Assembly: GCA_963709085.1 (NCBI GenBank)
Contig: CAVPVB010000007.1
Coordinates: 124,001-188,000 of the forward strand
DNA from: Rhodovastum sp963709085
Lineage (GTDB): Bacteria > Pseudomonadota > Alphaproteobacteria > Acetobacterales > Acetobacteraceae
DNA length: 64,000 nt
Reading direction: 5' to 3'
Positions 45,346 to 53,572 of this stretch are shown here, one piece after another; position 1 is the first letter of the stretch; each line of letters opens with the position of its first letter. The position numbers were made by a program, and so were the translations under genes. The notes under the pieces were generated by a model that was not told the origin of the DNA, did not search any database, and worked only from the letters and a program-made list of their open reading frames with translations.

Positions 45346-45643
45346 AGGCCGCCCGCCGCCGTACCGACCCGGTGATTTCCTGCCGGCGGGTCAGCGACCG
45401 TACGCCGACGATTTGGCGCAGATTGCCTTCCACCAGGTGCACCATTTCGGCCGGCATCGCGTGCATGGCGATCTCCACCCGCACATCGTTTCCCTGACGC
45501 ACCGACTCCAGCGAGTCGGGGGTCAGGTCGCGCCGGGCGAAGGGCTGCAACAGCCGCGGCAGCAGGCCGGGCGATGCGTCGGCGACGAGGGTAAAACGAA
45601 CGGCAGCGTGCTGGCCCACCAGGGCCCAAGGCTCGAACGACAT
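45344..45643 (-). CDS. small ACT-domain protein (IlvM-like)
   Basis: The 99-residue protein is almost entirely one ACT-type beta-alpha-beta fold: VRFTLVADASPGLLPRLLQP, FARRDLTPDSLESV, VRVEIAMHAMPAEMVHLVEG and LRQIVGVRSLTRRQE. The pattern resembles the regulatory small subunit of acetolactate synthase (IlvM/IlvN). However, there is no large-subunit gene beside it, and the length is that of a free-standing ACT protein. It may sense an amino acid; the target is unknown. Its stop lies in repeat E2. The gap up to 45775 holds nothing else recognised. Confidence 0.6.
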   Translation of the reverse strand: MSFEPWALVGQHAAVRFTLVADASPGLLPRLLQPFARRDLTPDSLESVRQGNDVRVEIAMHAMPAEMVHLVEGNLRQIVGVRSLTRRQEITGSVRRRAA

Positions 45644-45775
45644 CGGGGGATAGACTCCGGACGAAAAGGCGGGATCGCGGGCGAAGGCCGACCCGGCTGC
45701 TCAGGCAGCCGGGGCGATAATTCGCGCGATCATGGTCCGGATGGTCATGTGGTGACCTATACACGACCGGTCGGG

Positions 45776-46843
45776 CTAATGCCACCCCAATTCCGGCAGC
45801 CGCAGCAGCGGAAAAGGGCCGACCGCCAGAACGCGGTCCCGCAGCGTCACCGGCAGATCGACCTGCCGGGCGCCGCCGTCCGGGGACGGCCGGACAAGAA
45901 TGCCCAGCACCCCCTTGATCGCCTGCACCGCCCGCGGCGCCAGCAGGCCGGAGGAGGCGAGTGCCTCCAGCGGCGCATCGTAGCCGGTCAGCGTGACCAT
46001 GGCGGTGCCGACAGGCTGCAGCCGGCCGTCCAGGGCCATGGTGGCGCTGCCCGTCAGGCCCAGCTTCCCCCAGCCGAGTTCCAGGTGACGCACCAGCAGG
46101 GTGCCGCCGCCGTCGCGCCATGCCGCCGCGCGCGCGGCGAGGCTGCCGGGGCGCGGCACCGGGCCGGTGGCGACGGCGTCGAACGAGGCCGCCGCGATGT
46201 GCGGGCCGGGCGGCCAGGGGCGCCCGCCCGGCAAAAGCGGCAGGTCGATCGCCTCGGCACGGCCGGTCAGCGTCAACGCCGTCTCGCCCGAACCTTCGAC
46301 GGGGCGGGTATCGGCGTGCAGGGCGATGGCGGAGACGCTGAGTTCCCCGGTGGGCAGGGTGGCGCTCAGCCCGGCGACGGCGACATCGGCCATGCGCGCG
46401 CGGGCACCGGAGCGGAGCGTGGCGAACGGGAGGACCAGCTCGAACCGGTCGGCAGTGAAGCCGAACTCCGCCAGGGTGGCCAGGCGCAGTCGCTGCGGGC
46501 CGGTCACCCGCAGGGTCAGCCGCCACGGCGGCAGCAGCGCCAGCGACAGCGCGGCCCGCTCGGCCTGCCAGAACAGGCCGCCCGGCAGGTCATTCGTGCC
46601 GCCGGCGAGCCCGGCATCGGGCAGCACGATCGCCGCCGCGAACGGCCAGCCGGCCCGCTGCGGCGGACCGGCGGACAGCGTCCAGCCGGCGGCGCGACCG
46701 CGGCCCTGCAAGATGGCCAGTTCGTGCGCCAGCCGGGCGGTGGCGAAGAACCACAGGCCGGTATCGGCGGCGGCCAGCACGCCCAGGCTGGCCAAAGCGC
46801 CGATCAGCAATCGGCGGGCGAAACGGCTTCGGAGCAGGATCAT
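45776..46843 (-). CDS. DUF2125 protein
   Basis: The 355-residue protein has one N-terminal transmembrane helix or signal anchor (LLIGALASLGVLAAADTGLW) followed by a long beta-rich domain. The DUF2125 pattern is visible in WTLSAGPPQRAGWPFAAAI and in repeated short amphipathic strands. The family is conserved in Alphaproteobacteria and looks AsmA-like, suggesting a periplasmic lipid-associated role, but this is not established. The gene is alone on the minus strand; 46844-46987 downstream of plsC is a short AT-richer gap without features. Confidence 0.75.
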   Translation of the reverse strand: MILLRSRFARRLLIGALASLGVLAAADTGLWFFATARLAHELAILQGRGRAAGWTLSAGPPQRAGWPFAAAIVLPDAGLAGGTNDLPGGLFWQAERAALSLALLPPWRLTLRVTGPQRLRLATLAEFGFTADRFELVLPFATLRSGARARMADVAVAGLSATLPTGELSVSAIALHADTRPVEGSGETALTLTGRAEAIDLPLLPGGRPWPPGPHIAAASFDAVATGPVPRPGSLAARAAAWRDGGGTLLVRHLELGWGKLGLTGSATMALDGRLQPVGTAMVTLTGYDAPLEALASSGLLAPRAVQAIKGVLGILVRPSPDGGARQVDLPVTLRDRVLAVGPFPLLRLPELGWH

Positions 46844-46987
46844 GGGCGGCGCCTACAGGCCTTTCCGGCGGCAACGGGATAACGGGCGCCGGCTCGTTCG
46901 GACGCCTGGGGATAGCATCATCCCCAATCTGTTCCACCACCTGCAATGGGCCGTGAATTAATCATAACAGGTATATTTTCCAATTAG

Positions 46988-47761
46988 TTAATTAAGTCCG
47001 CTCTGCCGAGGTGGTAAATTCCGGGGCGCACTGCCCACAGAGTTGTCCACAGGTTGTCCACTACGCAGCGCAGCATAGCCATCGGCATAAGCCCGCTCCA
47101 GCCGCGCCATCAATTCCTCGCGCGGCAGGCCGGTTTCCAGCGGCGGCAGGATGGCGACCCGGATGGTGCCCGGACGCTTGCGGAAGGCCCGCCGCCCCCA
47201 ATGGTCGCCGGAATTGGTGGCGACCGGGATGATCGGCAAGCCGGTGCGGGCGGCGAGCGCGGCCACGCCGGGCTGCAGCTTCACACCGGCGCCGGGAGCG
47301 ACGCGGGTGCCTTCGGGGAAAATCAGGATCTGCCGCCCCGCGGCGGCAGCGGCGGCGGCGCGCCGGATAAGGTCGCGCATGGCGGTCGCGCCGCCGGTCC
47401 GGTCCACCGAGATCATGCCGCCCCGCAGCAGCAGCGTGCCGAACAGCGGAATGCGCGTCAGCTCGCTTTTCAGGACATAGACGCACTCCGGCAACAGCAG
47501 CAGCCAGATCATCGTGTCGAAAGCCGACTGGTGCATCGGCGCGATCAGCGCCGCCCCCGAGGCGGGCAGGTGCTCACGCCCGGTCACCACCCAGTCGATT
47601 CCGCACAGCCGGCGCAGCCCGGCCAGCACCAGGGCGGCCCAGCGCTGCGCCACCCGCACCACGGCACCGCGCTCATGGGTGAACAGGCCGTGCCAGAAGC
47701 TGAAGGCGAAAGTCACGGCATAGAACCAGGCGTTGAACGCCAGCGAGCGGAGCAGGGTCAT
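46988..47761 (-). CDS. plsC: 1-acyl-sn-glycerol-3-phosphate acyltransferase (PlsC-type)
   Basis: The 257-residue membrane acyltransferase makes phosphatidic acid from lysophosphatidic acid, or acts on a related lipid. The catalytic HxxxxD is in APMHQSAFDTMIW, and the glycerol-phosphate site is LIFPEGTRVAPGAGVKLQ. An N-terminal hydrophobic segment anchors it. Its ATG overlaps the end of the YdcF gene (ATGA), so ftsE-ftsX-ydcF-plsC behave as one operon. Confidence 0.9.
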   Translation of the reverse strand: MTLLRSLAFNAWFYAVTFAFSFWHGLFTHERGAVVRVAQRWAALVLAGLRRLCGIDWVVTGREHLPASGAALIAPMHQSAFDTMIWLLLLPECVYVLKSELTRIPLFGTLLLRGGMISVDRTGGATAMRDLIRRAAAAAAAGRQILIFPEGTRVAPGAGVKLQPGVAALAARTGLPIIPVATNSGDHWGRRAFRKRPGTIRVAILPPLETGLPREELMARLERAYADGYAALRSGQPVDNSVGSAPRNLPPRQSGLN

Positions 47762-48426
47762 CCGCCAGTCCTTTCCTCGGGTCCAGATCGTTCGTCACGG
47801 GTCGGCCGGTCCTCATGCAGCCGGTCCTCATGGGAGGGTGGCGCATGGGTTTCGCCATGCGCGCCGAGGAACGAGAGTCCGGCCTCGGCCGCCAGCCATT
47901 TGGTGTATTCGCCCGCCAGCAGGCGCAGCGCATTGGGGCCGGGCTCGCGCATCGCCGGCGGCAGCACCGGCACCGGGTACAGCGCCACCTCGGGCAGCGC
48001 CCGCGACAGTTCGGCGAGCGCGCGCGGCATGTGATAGCCGGCGGTGACCACGATCAGCGACCGCAGCCCGTTGGCCCGGGTCCAGTCGGCCGTCTCGGTG
48101 GCGTTGCCGCGGGTCGAGGTAGCGGTGCGGCCGAGCGTCACCCGCACCCGCAAAGCCGGGTCCACGCCGGCGCGGCGGGCGAGGGCGGCGAACTCGGTGG
48201 CGCCGCCCACGCCGGAGACCAGCAGCACCCGCGCCCGCCCCTCGGCGAGCAGCTTCAGCGCGGTCTCCACCCGTTCGGCGCCGCCGGTCAGCGCAACGAT
48301 GCCGTCCGCGGCGGCCGGCGGCTCGGTACTGACCAGGGCGGCGTGCAGGAACCAGGCGAAGCCGGCCAGCCAGGCGAGCGCCAGCGCGGCGGGCGGGCAC
48401 AGGATCAGGGCGAGCCACCGTTTCAC
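47758..48426 (-). CDS. YdcF/ElyC-family (DUF218) membrane protein
   Basis: The 222-residue protein has an N-terminal transmembrane helix (WLALILCPPAALALAWLAGF) and a DUF218 domain: DGIVALTGGAERVETALKLL, VLLVSGVGGATEF, TRGNATETADWTRANGLRSL and VVTAGYHMPRALAELSRALP. ElyC/YdcF relatives influence cell-wall precursor lipid carriers. It starts with a GTG that overlaps the ftsX stop (GTGA) and is sandwiched between ftsX and plsC. The C-terminal tail after residue 195 is charged and probably disordered. Confidence 0.85.
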   Translation of the reverse strand: MKRWLALILCPPAALALAWLAGFAWFLHAALVSTEPPAAADGIVALTGGAERVETALKLLAEGRARVLLVSGVGGATEFAALARRAGVDPALRVRVTLGRTATSTRGNATETADWTRANGLRSLIVVTAGYHMPRALAELSRALPEVALYPVPVLPPAMREPGPNALRLLAGEYTKWLAAEAGLSFLGAHGETHAPPSHEDRLHEDRPTRDERSGPEERTGG

Positions 48427-49343
48427 GGCAGCCGCCGCAGCCAGCGCCGGACGGTGGCCTGCGCGGTCAGGCAGCCGATCGCCGCCGCGGCCAGCGGCAG
48501 CACCGGCAGCGCCAGCCACAGCGCCGGCGGCAGGGCGGCCAGCAGGGCAAGCGATGACGCATCCGCCTCCGGCCGGGCAGCGGCGAAGGGGGCGGCGAGC
48601 CGGGCGAGCACCAGCAGCACCGGCAACGCTGCCAGCGCGCCGAGCGCGCCGCCGACGGCGGCCAGGCCGGTGGCGCGGCTGGCGAAGCGGCTGGCGATGT
48701 AGTCGTCGGTCGCCCCCAGCCCATGCACGATTTCGATTGCCTCCCGCCGCGCCGCCAGCCCCGCGCGGGTGGCGATCGCCACCACCGCCGCCGCCACCGC
48801 CGCCACCACCGCCAGAGCCAGCCAGGCGCAGGCTTGCAGGCTGCCGGCGAGCAGGCTGAGCCGCTGCACCCACATGCCGTGGCTTTCCGTCAGCGTGCCC
48901 GGCGCCGCGGCGGCGAGGCGGGCCGCAAGCTGCTCCAGGTCGGGCGCGCCGGCCCCCAACTGCACCGCGACCACCGCCGGGAGACGGATCGCCATCAGCT
49001 CGGCATTGTCGCTCAGCCAGGGCCGCAGCAGCTCGGCCAGCTCGCCCTGCGACAACTTCCGGGCGCTGGCCACGCCCGGGGTGTCGTGCAGCACGGCGAG
49101 CACACGGGCGATCCGGGTCTGTCCGGCCTCCGGGTCCGCCGGCCGCGGCACCTGGACGGTCAGCGCCGAGCCGGCGCCTTCCTGCCAGTGCGCCGCCAGC
49201 GCGCGCACCCCCACCACCCCGGCCAGCGCCAGCGCGGCCAGGAAGGCCATCGCCGCCACCAGCAGCGGCAGCATGCGGTCGCCCAGCGCCCGGCGCAGGC
49301 CGAGATCGTCGAAACGCGCCGGGCGGAGGCGATTCCTAGCCAC
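48423..49343 (-). CDS. ftsX: cell division protein FtsX
   Basis: The 306-residue protein has four predicted transmembrane helices: one at about residue 28-50 and three in the C-terminal half. The extracellular loop between the first two holds the FtsX fold that activates amidases. Motifs RLSLLAGSLQACAWLALAVV and GLGATDDYIASRFASRATGL are typical of the FtsX/permease domain. It partners the ATPase FtsE, whose end overlaps its start by eight bases. Together they control peptidoglycan hydrolysis at the division site. Confidence 0.88.
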   Translation of the reverse strand: MARNRLRPARFDDLGLRRALGDRMLPLLVAAMAFLAALALAGVVGVRALAAHWQEGAGSALTVQVPRPADPEAGQTRIARVLAVLHDTPGVASARKLSQGELAELLRPWLSDNAELMAIRLPAVVAVQLGAGAPDLEQLAARLAAAAPGTLTESHGMWVQRLSLLAGSLQACAWLALAVVAAVAAAVVAIATRAGLAARREAIEIVHGLGATDDYIASRFASRATGLAAVGGALGALAALPVLLVLARLAAPFAAARPEADASSLALLAALPPALWLALPVLPLAAAAIGCLTAQATVRRWLRRLP

Positions 49344-50013
49344 TGGGGAGCAGGCGGCCGTTGCCGAGCCGCAAGGCGGCGCCGGGGTGGCGTGCCACCA
49401 GCGCGTCGTTATGGGTGGCGACGATCACGGTGGTGCCGAGCCGGTTAAGCTCGGTCAACATCATCATCAGCCGCTCGGCCTGAACATCGTCGAGGTTGCC
49501 GGTGGGCTCGTCGGCCAGCAGCAGGACCGGCCGGCCGACCACGGCGCGGGCGATGGCAACCCGTTGCTGCTCGCCGCCGGACAGCTCGGCCGGGCGGGAG
49601 CCGGCCTTCTTGTCCAGCGCCACCCAGCGCAGGGTTTCGGTGACGTCGGCGCGGATCTGGCCTTCCGGCCGGCCGCCGATGCGCAGCGGCAGGGCGACGT
49701 TGTCGTAGGCCGACAGATGCGGCAGCAGGCGGAAATCCTGAAACACCATGCCGATGCGCCGGCGCAGCGCCGGCAGCGCCCGGCGCCCGACCGCGCCCAC
49801 TTCGGTGTCCATGACCGTCAGGCGGCCGCTGGTGGGGCGGATGGCGAGGTGCAGCAGGCGCAGCAGGCTGGTCTTGCCGGCGCCGGACGGGCCGAGCAGC
49901 CAGCGGAAGCCGCCCGCGGGAATGTCGAAGCTGAGGTCGCGCAGCACATCATGCGCCGTCCGGCTGGCACCGGCCGGGCGGTATTGAAGGCCCACAGCTT
50001 CGAGTCGCACCAT
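49336..50013 (-). CDS. ftsE: cell division ATP-binding protein FtsE
   Basis: The 225-residue ABC ATPase shows Walker A LLGPSGAGKTSLLRLLHLA, Q-loop MVFQDFRLLPHLSAYDNVAL, signature ELSGGEQQRVAIARA and Walker B LLLADEPTGNLDD. The start is ATG 50013, giving MVRLEAVGLQYRP, the family N-terminus; the longer frame is a shadow of the divergent zinc-ribbon gene. It is first in the ftsE-ftsX-ydcF-plsC operon. Confidence 0.92.
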   Translation of the reverse strand: MVRLEAVGLQYRPAGASRTAHDVLRDLSFDIPAGGFRWLLGPSGAGKTSLLRLLHLAIRPTSGRLTVMDTEVGAVGRRALPALRRRIGMVFQDFRLLPHLSAYDNVALPLRIGGRPEGQIRADVTETLRWVALDKKAGSRPAELSGGEQQRVAIARAVVGRPVLLLADEPTGNLDDVQAERLMMMLTELNRLGTTVIVATHNDALVARHPGAALRLGNGRLLPSG

Positions 50014-50133
50014 GATGCTGTTCTGCCACTGAATCCCCCCGCGCCGGAAGGCCCGCGCCGGAAGGAGTTGCGACCAGTGGTTGCAAGCGCGCACAAGCGA
50101 TCCCAGTATCCTGGCGATCTGAGAGCGAATCGG

Positions 50134-50565
50134 ATGCGACTGGTCTGCCCGTCCTGCGAAGCGGCCTACAACGTCCCCGACGACCGGCTCGGCCCCGGAC
50201 CGCGACGGCTGCGCTGCGCGCGCTGCGCGCATATATGGACGGTGATGCCGCCGCCGCCCGCACCGCCGCTGGGCCTGTTGCATCCGGAGCCTGCCACTCC
50301 CCCGCCTGCCAACCAATCATGGCCCGCCCCGCCACCGCTGACAGCCGAGACGCGGCGCCCGCTGATGGTGCCCTTGCCCGACTACGAGGACGAGGAGGAA
50401 GAGGAGGCGCCCGCCTCGCACTGGGGAGTGACGGCGGCCTGGTTCGCCAGTGTGTTGCTGCTGGTCGGGCTGGTGGTGGCGGCAGTGCATTTCCAGACGG
50501 AGATCATGCAGGTCTGGCCGCCCAGTCAGCGCCTGTATGCGGTGTTCAACGCCGCACAGCGGTAA
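50134..50565 (+). CDS. zinc-ribbon (MJ0042-type) membrane protein
   Basis: The 143-residue protein begins MRLVCPSCEAAYNVPDDRLG, with a second CxxC in RLRCARCAHIW. This is the MJ0042 zinc ribbon common at the N-terminus of alphaproteobacterial and deltaproteobacterial proteins. A Pro-rich linker, an acidic patch (DYEDEEEEEAP) and one transmembrane helix (about residues 103-122, VTAAWFASVLLLVGLVVAAV) follow. Function unknown; it is divergent from ftsE, a recurrent arrangement in this group of bacteria. Confidence 0.8.
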   Translation: MRLVCPSCEAAYNVPDDRLGPGPRRLRCARCAHIWTVMPPPPAPPLGLLHPEPATPPPANQSWPAPPPLTAETRRPLMVPLPDYEDEEEEEAPASHWGVTAAWFASVLLLVGLVVAAVHFQTEIMQVWPPSQRLYAVFNAAQR

Positions 50566-50613
50566 ACCGGGCCGCGCAACGGTAAACCGGAAGGGGCCAG
50601 GCGCGGCGGCTGG

Positions 50614-50684
50614 AGCGGGTGAAGGGAATCGAACCCTCGTATGCAGCTTGGGAAGCTGCCGTTCTACCATTGAACTACACCCGC
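50614..50684 (-). tRNA. tRNA-Gly (anticodon CCC)
   Basis: On the minus strand the sequence folds into a full cloverleaf. The acceptor stem is GCGGGTG with CACCCGC and discriminator T. The D arm is GTTC/GAAC, the anticodon stem GCAGC/GCTGC around loop TTCCCAA, and the T arm GAGGG-TTCGATT-CCCTT. The anticodon CCC reads GGG glycine codons. No CCA is encoded. It lies between the zinc-ribbon gene and the metZ riboswitch, on the opposite strand from metZ. Confidence 0.95.
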
Positions 50685-50803
50685 GACGCGAGGCGACGCG
50701 GCACTCAGCGGGGCGGTATATAGGCAAGCCTCCGCCGGCACGCAACGGCGGCATTGACGACGCTGCCCCGCCGGGTCCATACGCACGGAATCGGGTTCGC
50801 CCG

Positions 50804-50865
50804 GTCCTCGTGATTTGTCCGGCCGGATTGCGGCGAGGTGAAACAAGCGCGCTAAAGAGGCCCAG
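50804..50865 (+). promoter_or_regulatory. SAM-II riboswitch upstream of metZ
   Basis: The region matches the SAM-II (metA-motif) layout piece by piece. P1 is formed by CCTCG (50806-50810) and CGAGG (50834-50838). Its loop begins TGATTTG and contains CCGGATTGCGG. After P1 come TGAAACAAG and the pseudoknot strand GCTAAAGAGG. SAM-II aptamers bind S-adenosylmethionine and shut down translation or transcription of methionine genes in Alphaproteobacteria. It ends about 90 bases before the metZ ATG, the expected target. Confidence 0.82.
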
Positions 50866-50953
50866 CTTCGTTGTGCGGACCGGGGACCCACCCTGGCGCG
50901 CATCCCAGCACGGCTCCGACGGTCGGCCCACCTGTTGCAAGGGCCAGATTGCG

Positions 50954-52138
50954 ATGACAACTCCCCCCGCCTATCGTCCCGCCACTCTGCTGGTGCAGGG
51001 CGGCATCGAGCGCAGCCAGTACGGCGAGACCGCCGAGGCGCTGTTTCTCACCTCCGGCTTTGTCTACGACAATGCCGAGCAGGCCGAGGCCACCTTCAAG
51101 GCCAGCATCGACCACTATCAATATTCACGCTTCGGCAATCCCACCGTGGCGATGCTGGAACGCCGGCTGGCGTTGATCGAGGGGGCGGAGGCCTGTTGCG
51201 CCACCGCCACCGGCATGGCGGCGGTGAACGCGGCGCTGTTCGCCCACCTCAAGGCCGGCGACCGCGTGGTGGCCTCGCGGGCGCTGTTCGGCGCCTGCCA
51301 CTGGATCATCTCCACCCTGCTGCCGCGCTTCGGCATTGCCAGCGAATTCGTCGACGGCACCGATCTCGACCAGTGGCGGGCCGCGCTGGCAACACCGGCG
51401 GCGCTGGTGCTGCTGGAATCGCCGTCCAACCCGATGCTGGAAATCGTCGATCTGCGCGCGGTGGTCGAACTGGCGCACGAAGCCGGTGCGATCGTGGTGG
51501 TGGACAACGTGTTCGCCACGCCTTTGCTGCAGAAGCCGCTGCAGTTCGGCGCCGATGTCGTCGTCTATTCCTGCACCAAGCACATTGACGGCCAGGGCCG
51601 GGTGCTGGGCGGTGCCGTGCTGGGCACGCGGAAATGGATCGAGGAGACGCTGCAGCCGTTCGTCCGCAACACCGGGCCGGTGCTGTCGCCGTTCAATGCC
51701 TGGCTGCTGCTGAAGGGGCTGGAGACGCTGGCCCTGCGCGTCGAGGCGGCCTGCCGCAGCGCGGCCGCGATCGCCGATTTTCTCGCCGGCCAGCCCGGCG
51801 TTGCGCGGGTGTGGTACCCGACCCGCGCCGACCATCCGCAGCGCGCGCTGGCGATGGCGCAGGCCAGCGCCGGCGGCACCATGGTGGCCTTCGAGCTTGC
51901 CGGCGGCAAGGACGCGGCGTTCCGGGTGCTGAATGCGCTGCGGCTGGTGCGGGTGTCCAACAACCTCGGCGATTCCAAGTCGCTGATCACCCATCCCGCC
52001 ACCACCACGCACATGAAGATCGGCGTCGAGGAACGCGCCCGGCTGGGCATCACCGATGGCGTGGTGCGGCTGTCGGTGGGACTGGAGGATGTGGAGGATC
52101 TGAAGGAGGATTTTGCCCGGGCACTGGGGATTGGGTGA
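50954..52138 (+). CDS. metZ: O-succinylhomoserine sulfhydrylase
   Basis: This 394-residue PLP enzyme of the Cys/Met-metabolism family makes homocysteine directly from O-succinylhomoserine and sulfide. YQYSRFGNPTVAMLERRLA, LLESPSNPMLEIVDL, VVVDNVFATPLLQKPLQFGA and the PLP-lysine motif VVYSCTKHIDGQGRVLGG are diagnostic; the latter points to MetZ rather than MetB. The SAM-II riboswitch in the leader fits a methionine-repressed gene. The stop TGA is shared with the left edge of repeat F1. Confidence 0.92.
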   Translation: MTTPPAYRPATLLVQGGIERSQYGETAEALFLTSGFVYDNAEQAEATFKASIDHYQYSRFGNPTVAMLERRLALIEGAEACCATATGMAAVNAALFAHLKAGDRVVASRALFGACHWIISTLLPRFGIASEFVDGTDLDQWRAALATPAALVLLESPSNPMLEIVDLRAVVELAHEAGAIVVVDNVFATPLLQKPLQFGADVVVYSCTKHIDGQGRVLGGAVLGTRKWIEETLQPFVRNTGPVLSPFNAWLLLKGLETLALRVEAACRSAAAIADFLAGQPGVARVWYPTRADHPQRALAMAQASAGGTMVAFELAGGKDAAFRVLNALRLVRVSNNLGDSKSLITHPATTTHMKIGVEERARLGITDGVVRLSVGLEDVEDLKEDFARALGIG

Positions 52139-52281
52139 AGGAAGGCCAGGGGCTTTGCCCCTGGACCCCACCAAGGGCCGAGAGGCCCTTGGAACCCATT
52201 CGTTGAAGGGCTTTGGGAAGAGGGGGGTCCAGGGGCCTCTCGGCCCTTGGCGGGTCCAGGGCAGAGCCCTGGCCTTCCTTC
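52136..52281. repeat. dispersed double-hairpin repeats, inverted pair F1/F2
   Basis: F1 (52136-52200, minus orientation) begins TGAAGGAAGGCC, contains CCAGGGGCTTTGCCCCTGG and CCAAGGGCCGAGAGGCCCTTGG, and contributes the metZ stop codon. F2 (52226-52281, plus) has AGGGGCCTCTCGGCCCTTGG and CCAGGGCAGAGCCCTGG. The spacer GAAGGGCTTTGGGAAGAGGG matches one arm of the long palindrome in repeat E. The unit lies between metZ and apaG, both on the plus strand, so here it is not between convergent genes. Confidence 0.85.
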
Positions 52282-52372
52282 ACCTCATCACCCGCGCCGC
52301 CGTCCCCCTGGACAAGCGCCCGGCGCAGGGTGTGTCATTGGTGGTGCCGGGCCGGCTGCCCGTGGGCGTGCC

Positions 52373-52777
52373 ATGACTGACCCTTACAGCAAGACCACAC
52401 GGGACGTCCGCGTCAGTGTGCGATCCTTTTTCCTGGCCGACCAGTCGCGGCCGGACGAGGGCAAGTTCATGTGGGCCTACCACATCCAGATCGAGAATCT
52501 CGGCCGCGAGCCGGTGCAGTTGCTGCGCCGCACCTGGAACATCACCGACGCGCATGGCCGCACCCAGACCGTGAAAGGGGCCGGCGTGATCGGCCAGCTT
52601 CCGGTGCTGGAACCGGGCGAGAGCTTCGAATACACCTCCGGCACGCCGCTGGAGACGCCGTCCGGGTTCATGACGGGCCTGTACCACATGGTGGCCACCG
52701 TCTCCGGCGAGGCGTTCGACGTGATGATTCCGGCATTCAGCCTGGACAGCCCGTTTCAGAACAACAGGTTGCACTGA
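52373..52777 (+). CDS. apaG: ApaG/Co2+-Mg2+ efflux-type protein
   Basis: The 134-residue protein is a single ApaG (DUF525) beta-sandwich: VRVSVRSFFLADQSRPDEG, FMWAYHIQIENLGREPVQLL, RRTWNITDAHGRTQTVKGAG and the conserved FEYTSGTPLETPSGFMTGLY. The biochemical role is unclear; it has been linked to divalent-metal phenotypes in enterobacteria and resembles the domain of some F-box proteins. ATG 52373 gives the family start; residues read upstream come from repeat F. Confidence 0.9.
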   Translation: MTDPYSKTTRDVRVSVRSFFLADQSRPDEGKFMWAYHIQIENLGREPVQLLRRTWNITDAHGRTQTVKGAGVIGQLPVLEPGESFEYTSGTPLETPSGFMTGLYHMVATVSGEAFDVMIPAFSLDSPFQNNRLH

Positions 52778-52923
52778 GGCCGGCGGGGATTCGCCGGCCG
52801 GTTGCCTTGCGCGTTTGCAACTGTCGCCCATATGCTTTTTGGACGCACGCAGCGGACGCTTCGAAGCGCTTTGTTGCGCGCAATATTTGCTGGTAATTGC
52901 GAGACCCGAGGGGAGAATTTCCG

Positions 52924-53565
52924 GTGAACATCTCTGTACATGCCGACCGTCTGGCCCCGGCAACACCGCCGGCTTCCACCCGACCGACGCGCGAGGAAGC
53001 CGAAGCCGCCGTGCGCACGCTCCTGCTCTGGGCCGGCGATGACCCCGGACGCGAGGGGCTGGTGGGAACGCCCGATCGCGTGGTGCGTTCCTATGAAGAA
53101 TTCTTCGCCGGCTATCACGTCGATCCGGTGGCGCTGCTGAAACGTACCTTCGAGGAAACCGACGGCTACGACGAGATCGTGCTGCTGCGCGACATCCGGC
53201 TGGAGAGCTATTGCGAGCACCACATGGTGCCGATCATCGGCCGCGCCCATGTCGCCTACCTGCCGCATCGCCGCGTGGTGGGGATCAGCAAGCTCGCCCG
53301 CGTGGTCGATGCCTATGCCAAACGGCTGCAGATCCAGGAGAAGCTGACGGCGCAGATCGCCAACACCATCAACGAGGTGCTGCAGCCGCGCGGCGTCGCG
53401 GTGATCGTCGAGGCGCAGCACCAGTGCATGACCACGCGCGGCATCCACAAAGTCGGCGTGTCGATGGTGACCAGCCGCATGCTGGGCGCGTTCCGCGACG
53501 ATCCGAGCACGCGGCGCGAGTTCCTGGCCATGGTCGGCCGCTCCACGGTCAGCGGCATCGACTGA
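52924..53565 (+). CDS. folE: GTP cyclohydrolase I
   Basis: The 213-residue enzyme converts GTP to 7,8-dihydroneopterin triphosphate for folate synthesis. LESYCEHHMVPIIGRAHVAY holds the zinc ligands Cys and His, QIQEKLTAQIANTINEVLQP and AQHQCMTTRGIHKVG the catalytic and remaining zinc-binding residues. I use the GTG at 52924, preceded by GAGGGGAGA, because the frame before it starts from an unsupported TTG. The N-terminal 25 residues are Pro/Thr-rich and variable. Convergent with priA, seven bases away. Confidence 0.93.
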   Translation: MNISVHADRLAPATPPASTRPTREEAEAAVRTLLLWAGDDPGREGLVGTPDRVVRSYEEFFAGYHVDPVALLKRTFEETDGYDEIVLLRDIRLESYCEHHMVPIIGRAHVAYLPHRRVVGISKLARVVDAYAKRLQIQEKLTAQIANTINEVLQPRGVAVIVEAQHQCMTTRGIHKVGVSMVTSRMLGAFRDDPSTRREFLAMVGRSTVSGID

Positions 53566-53572
53566 AGCCCGG

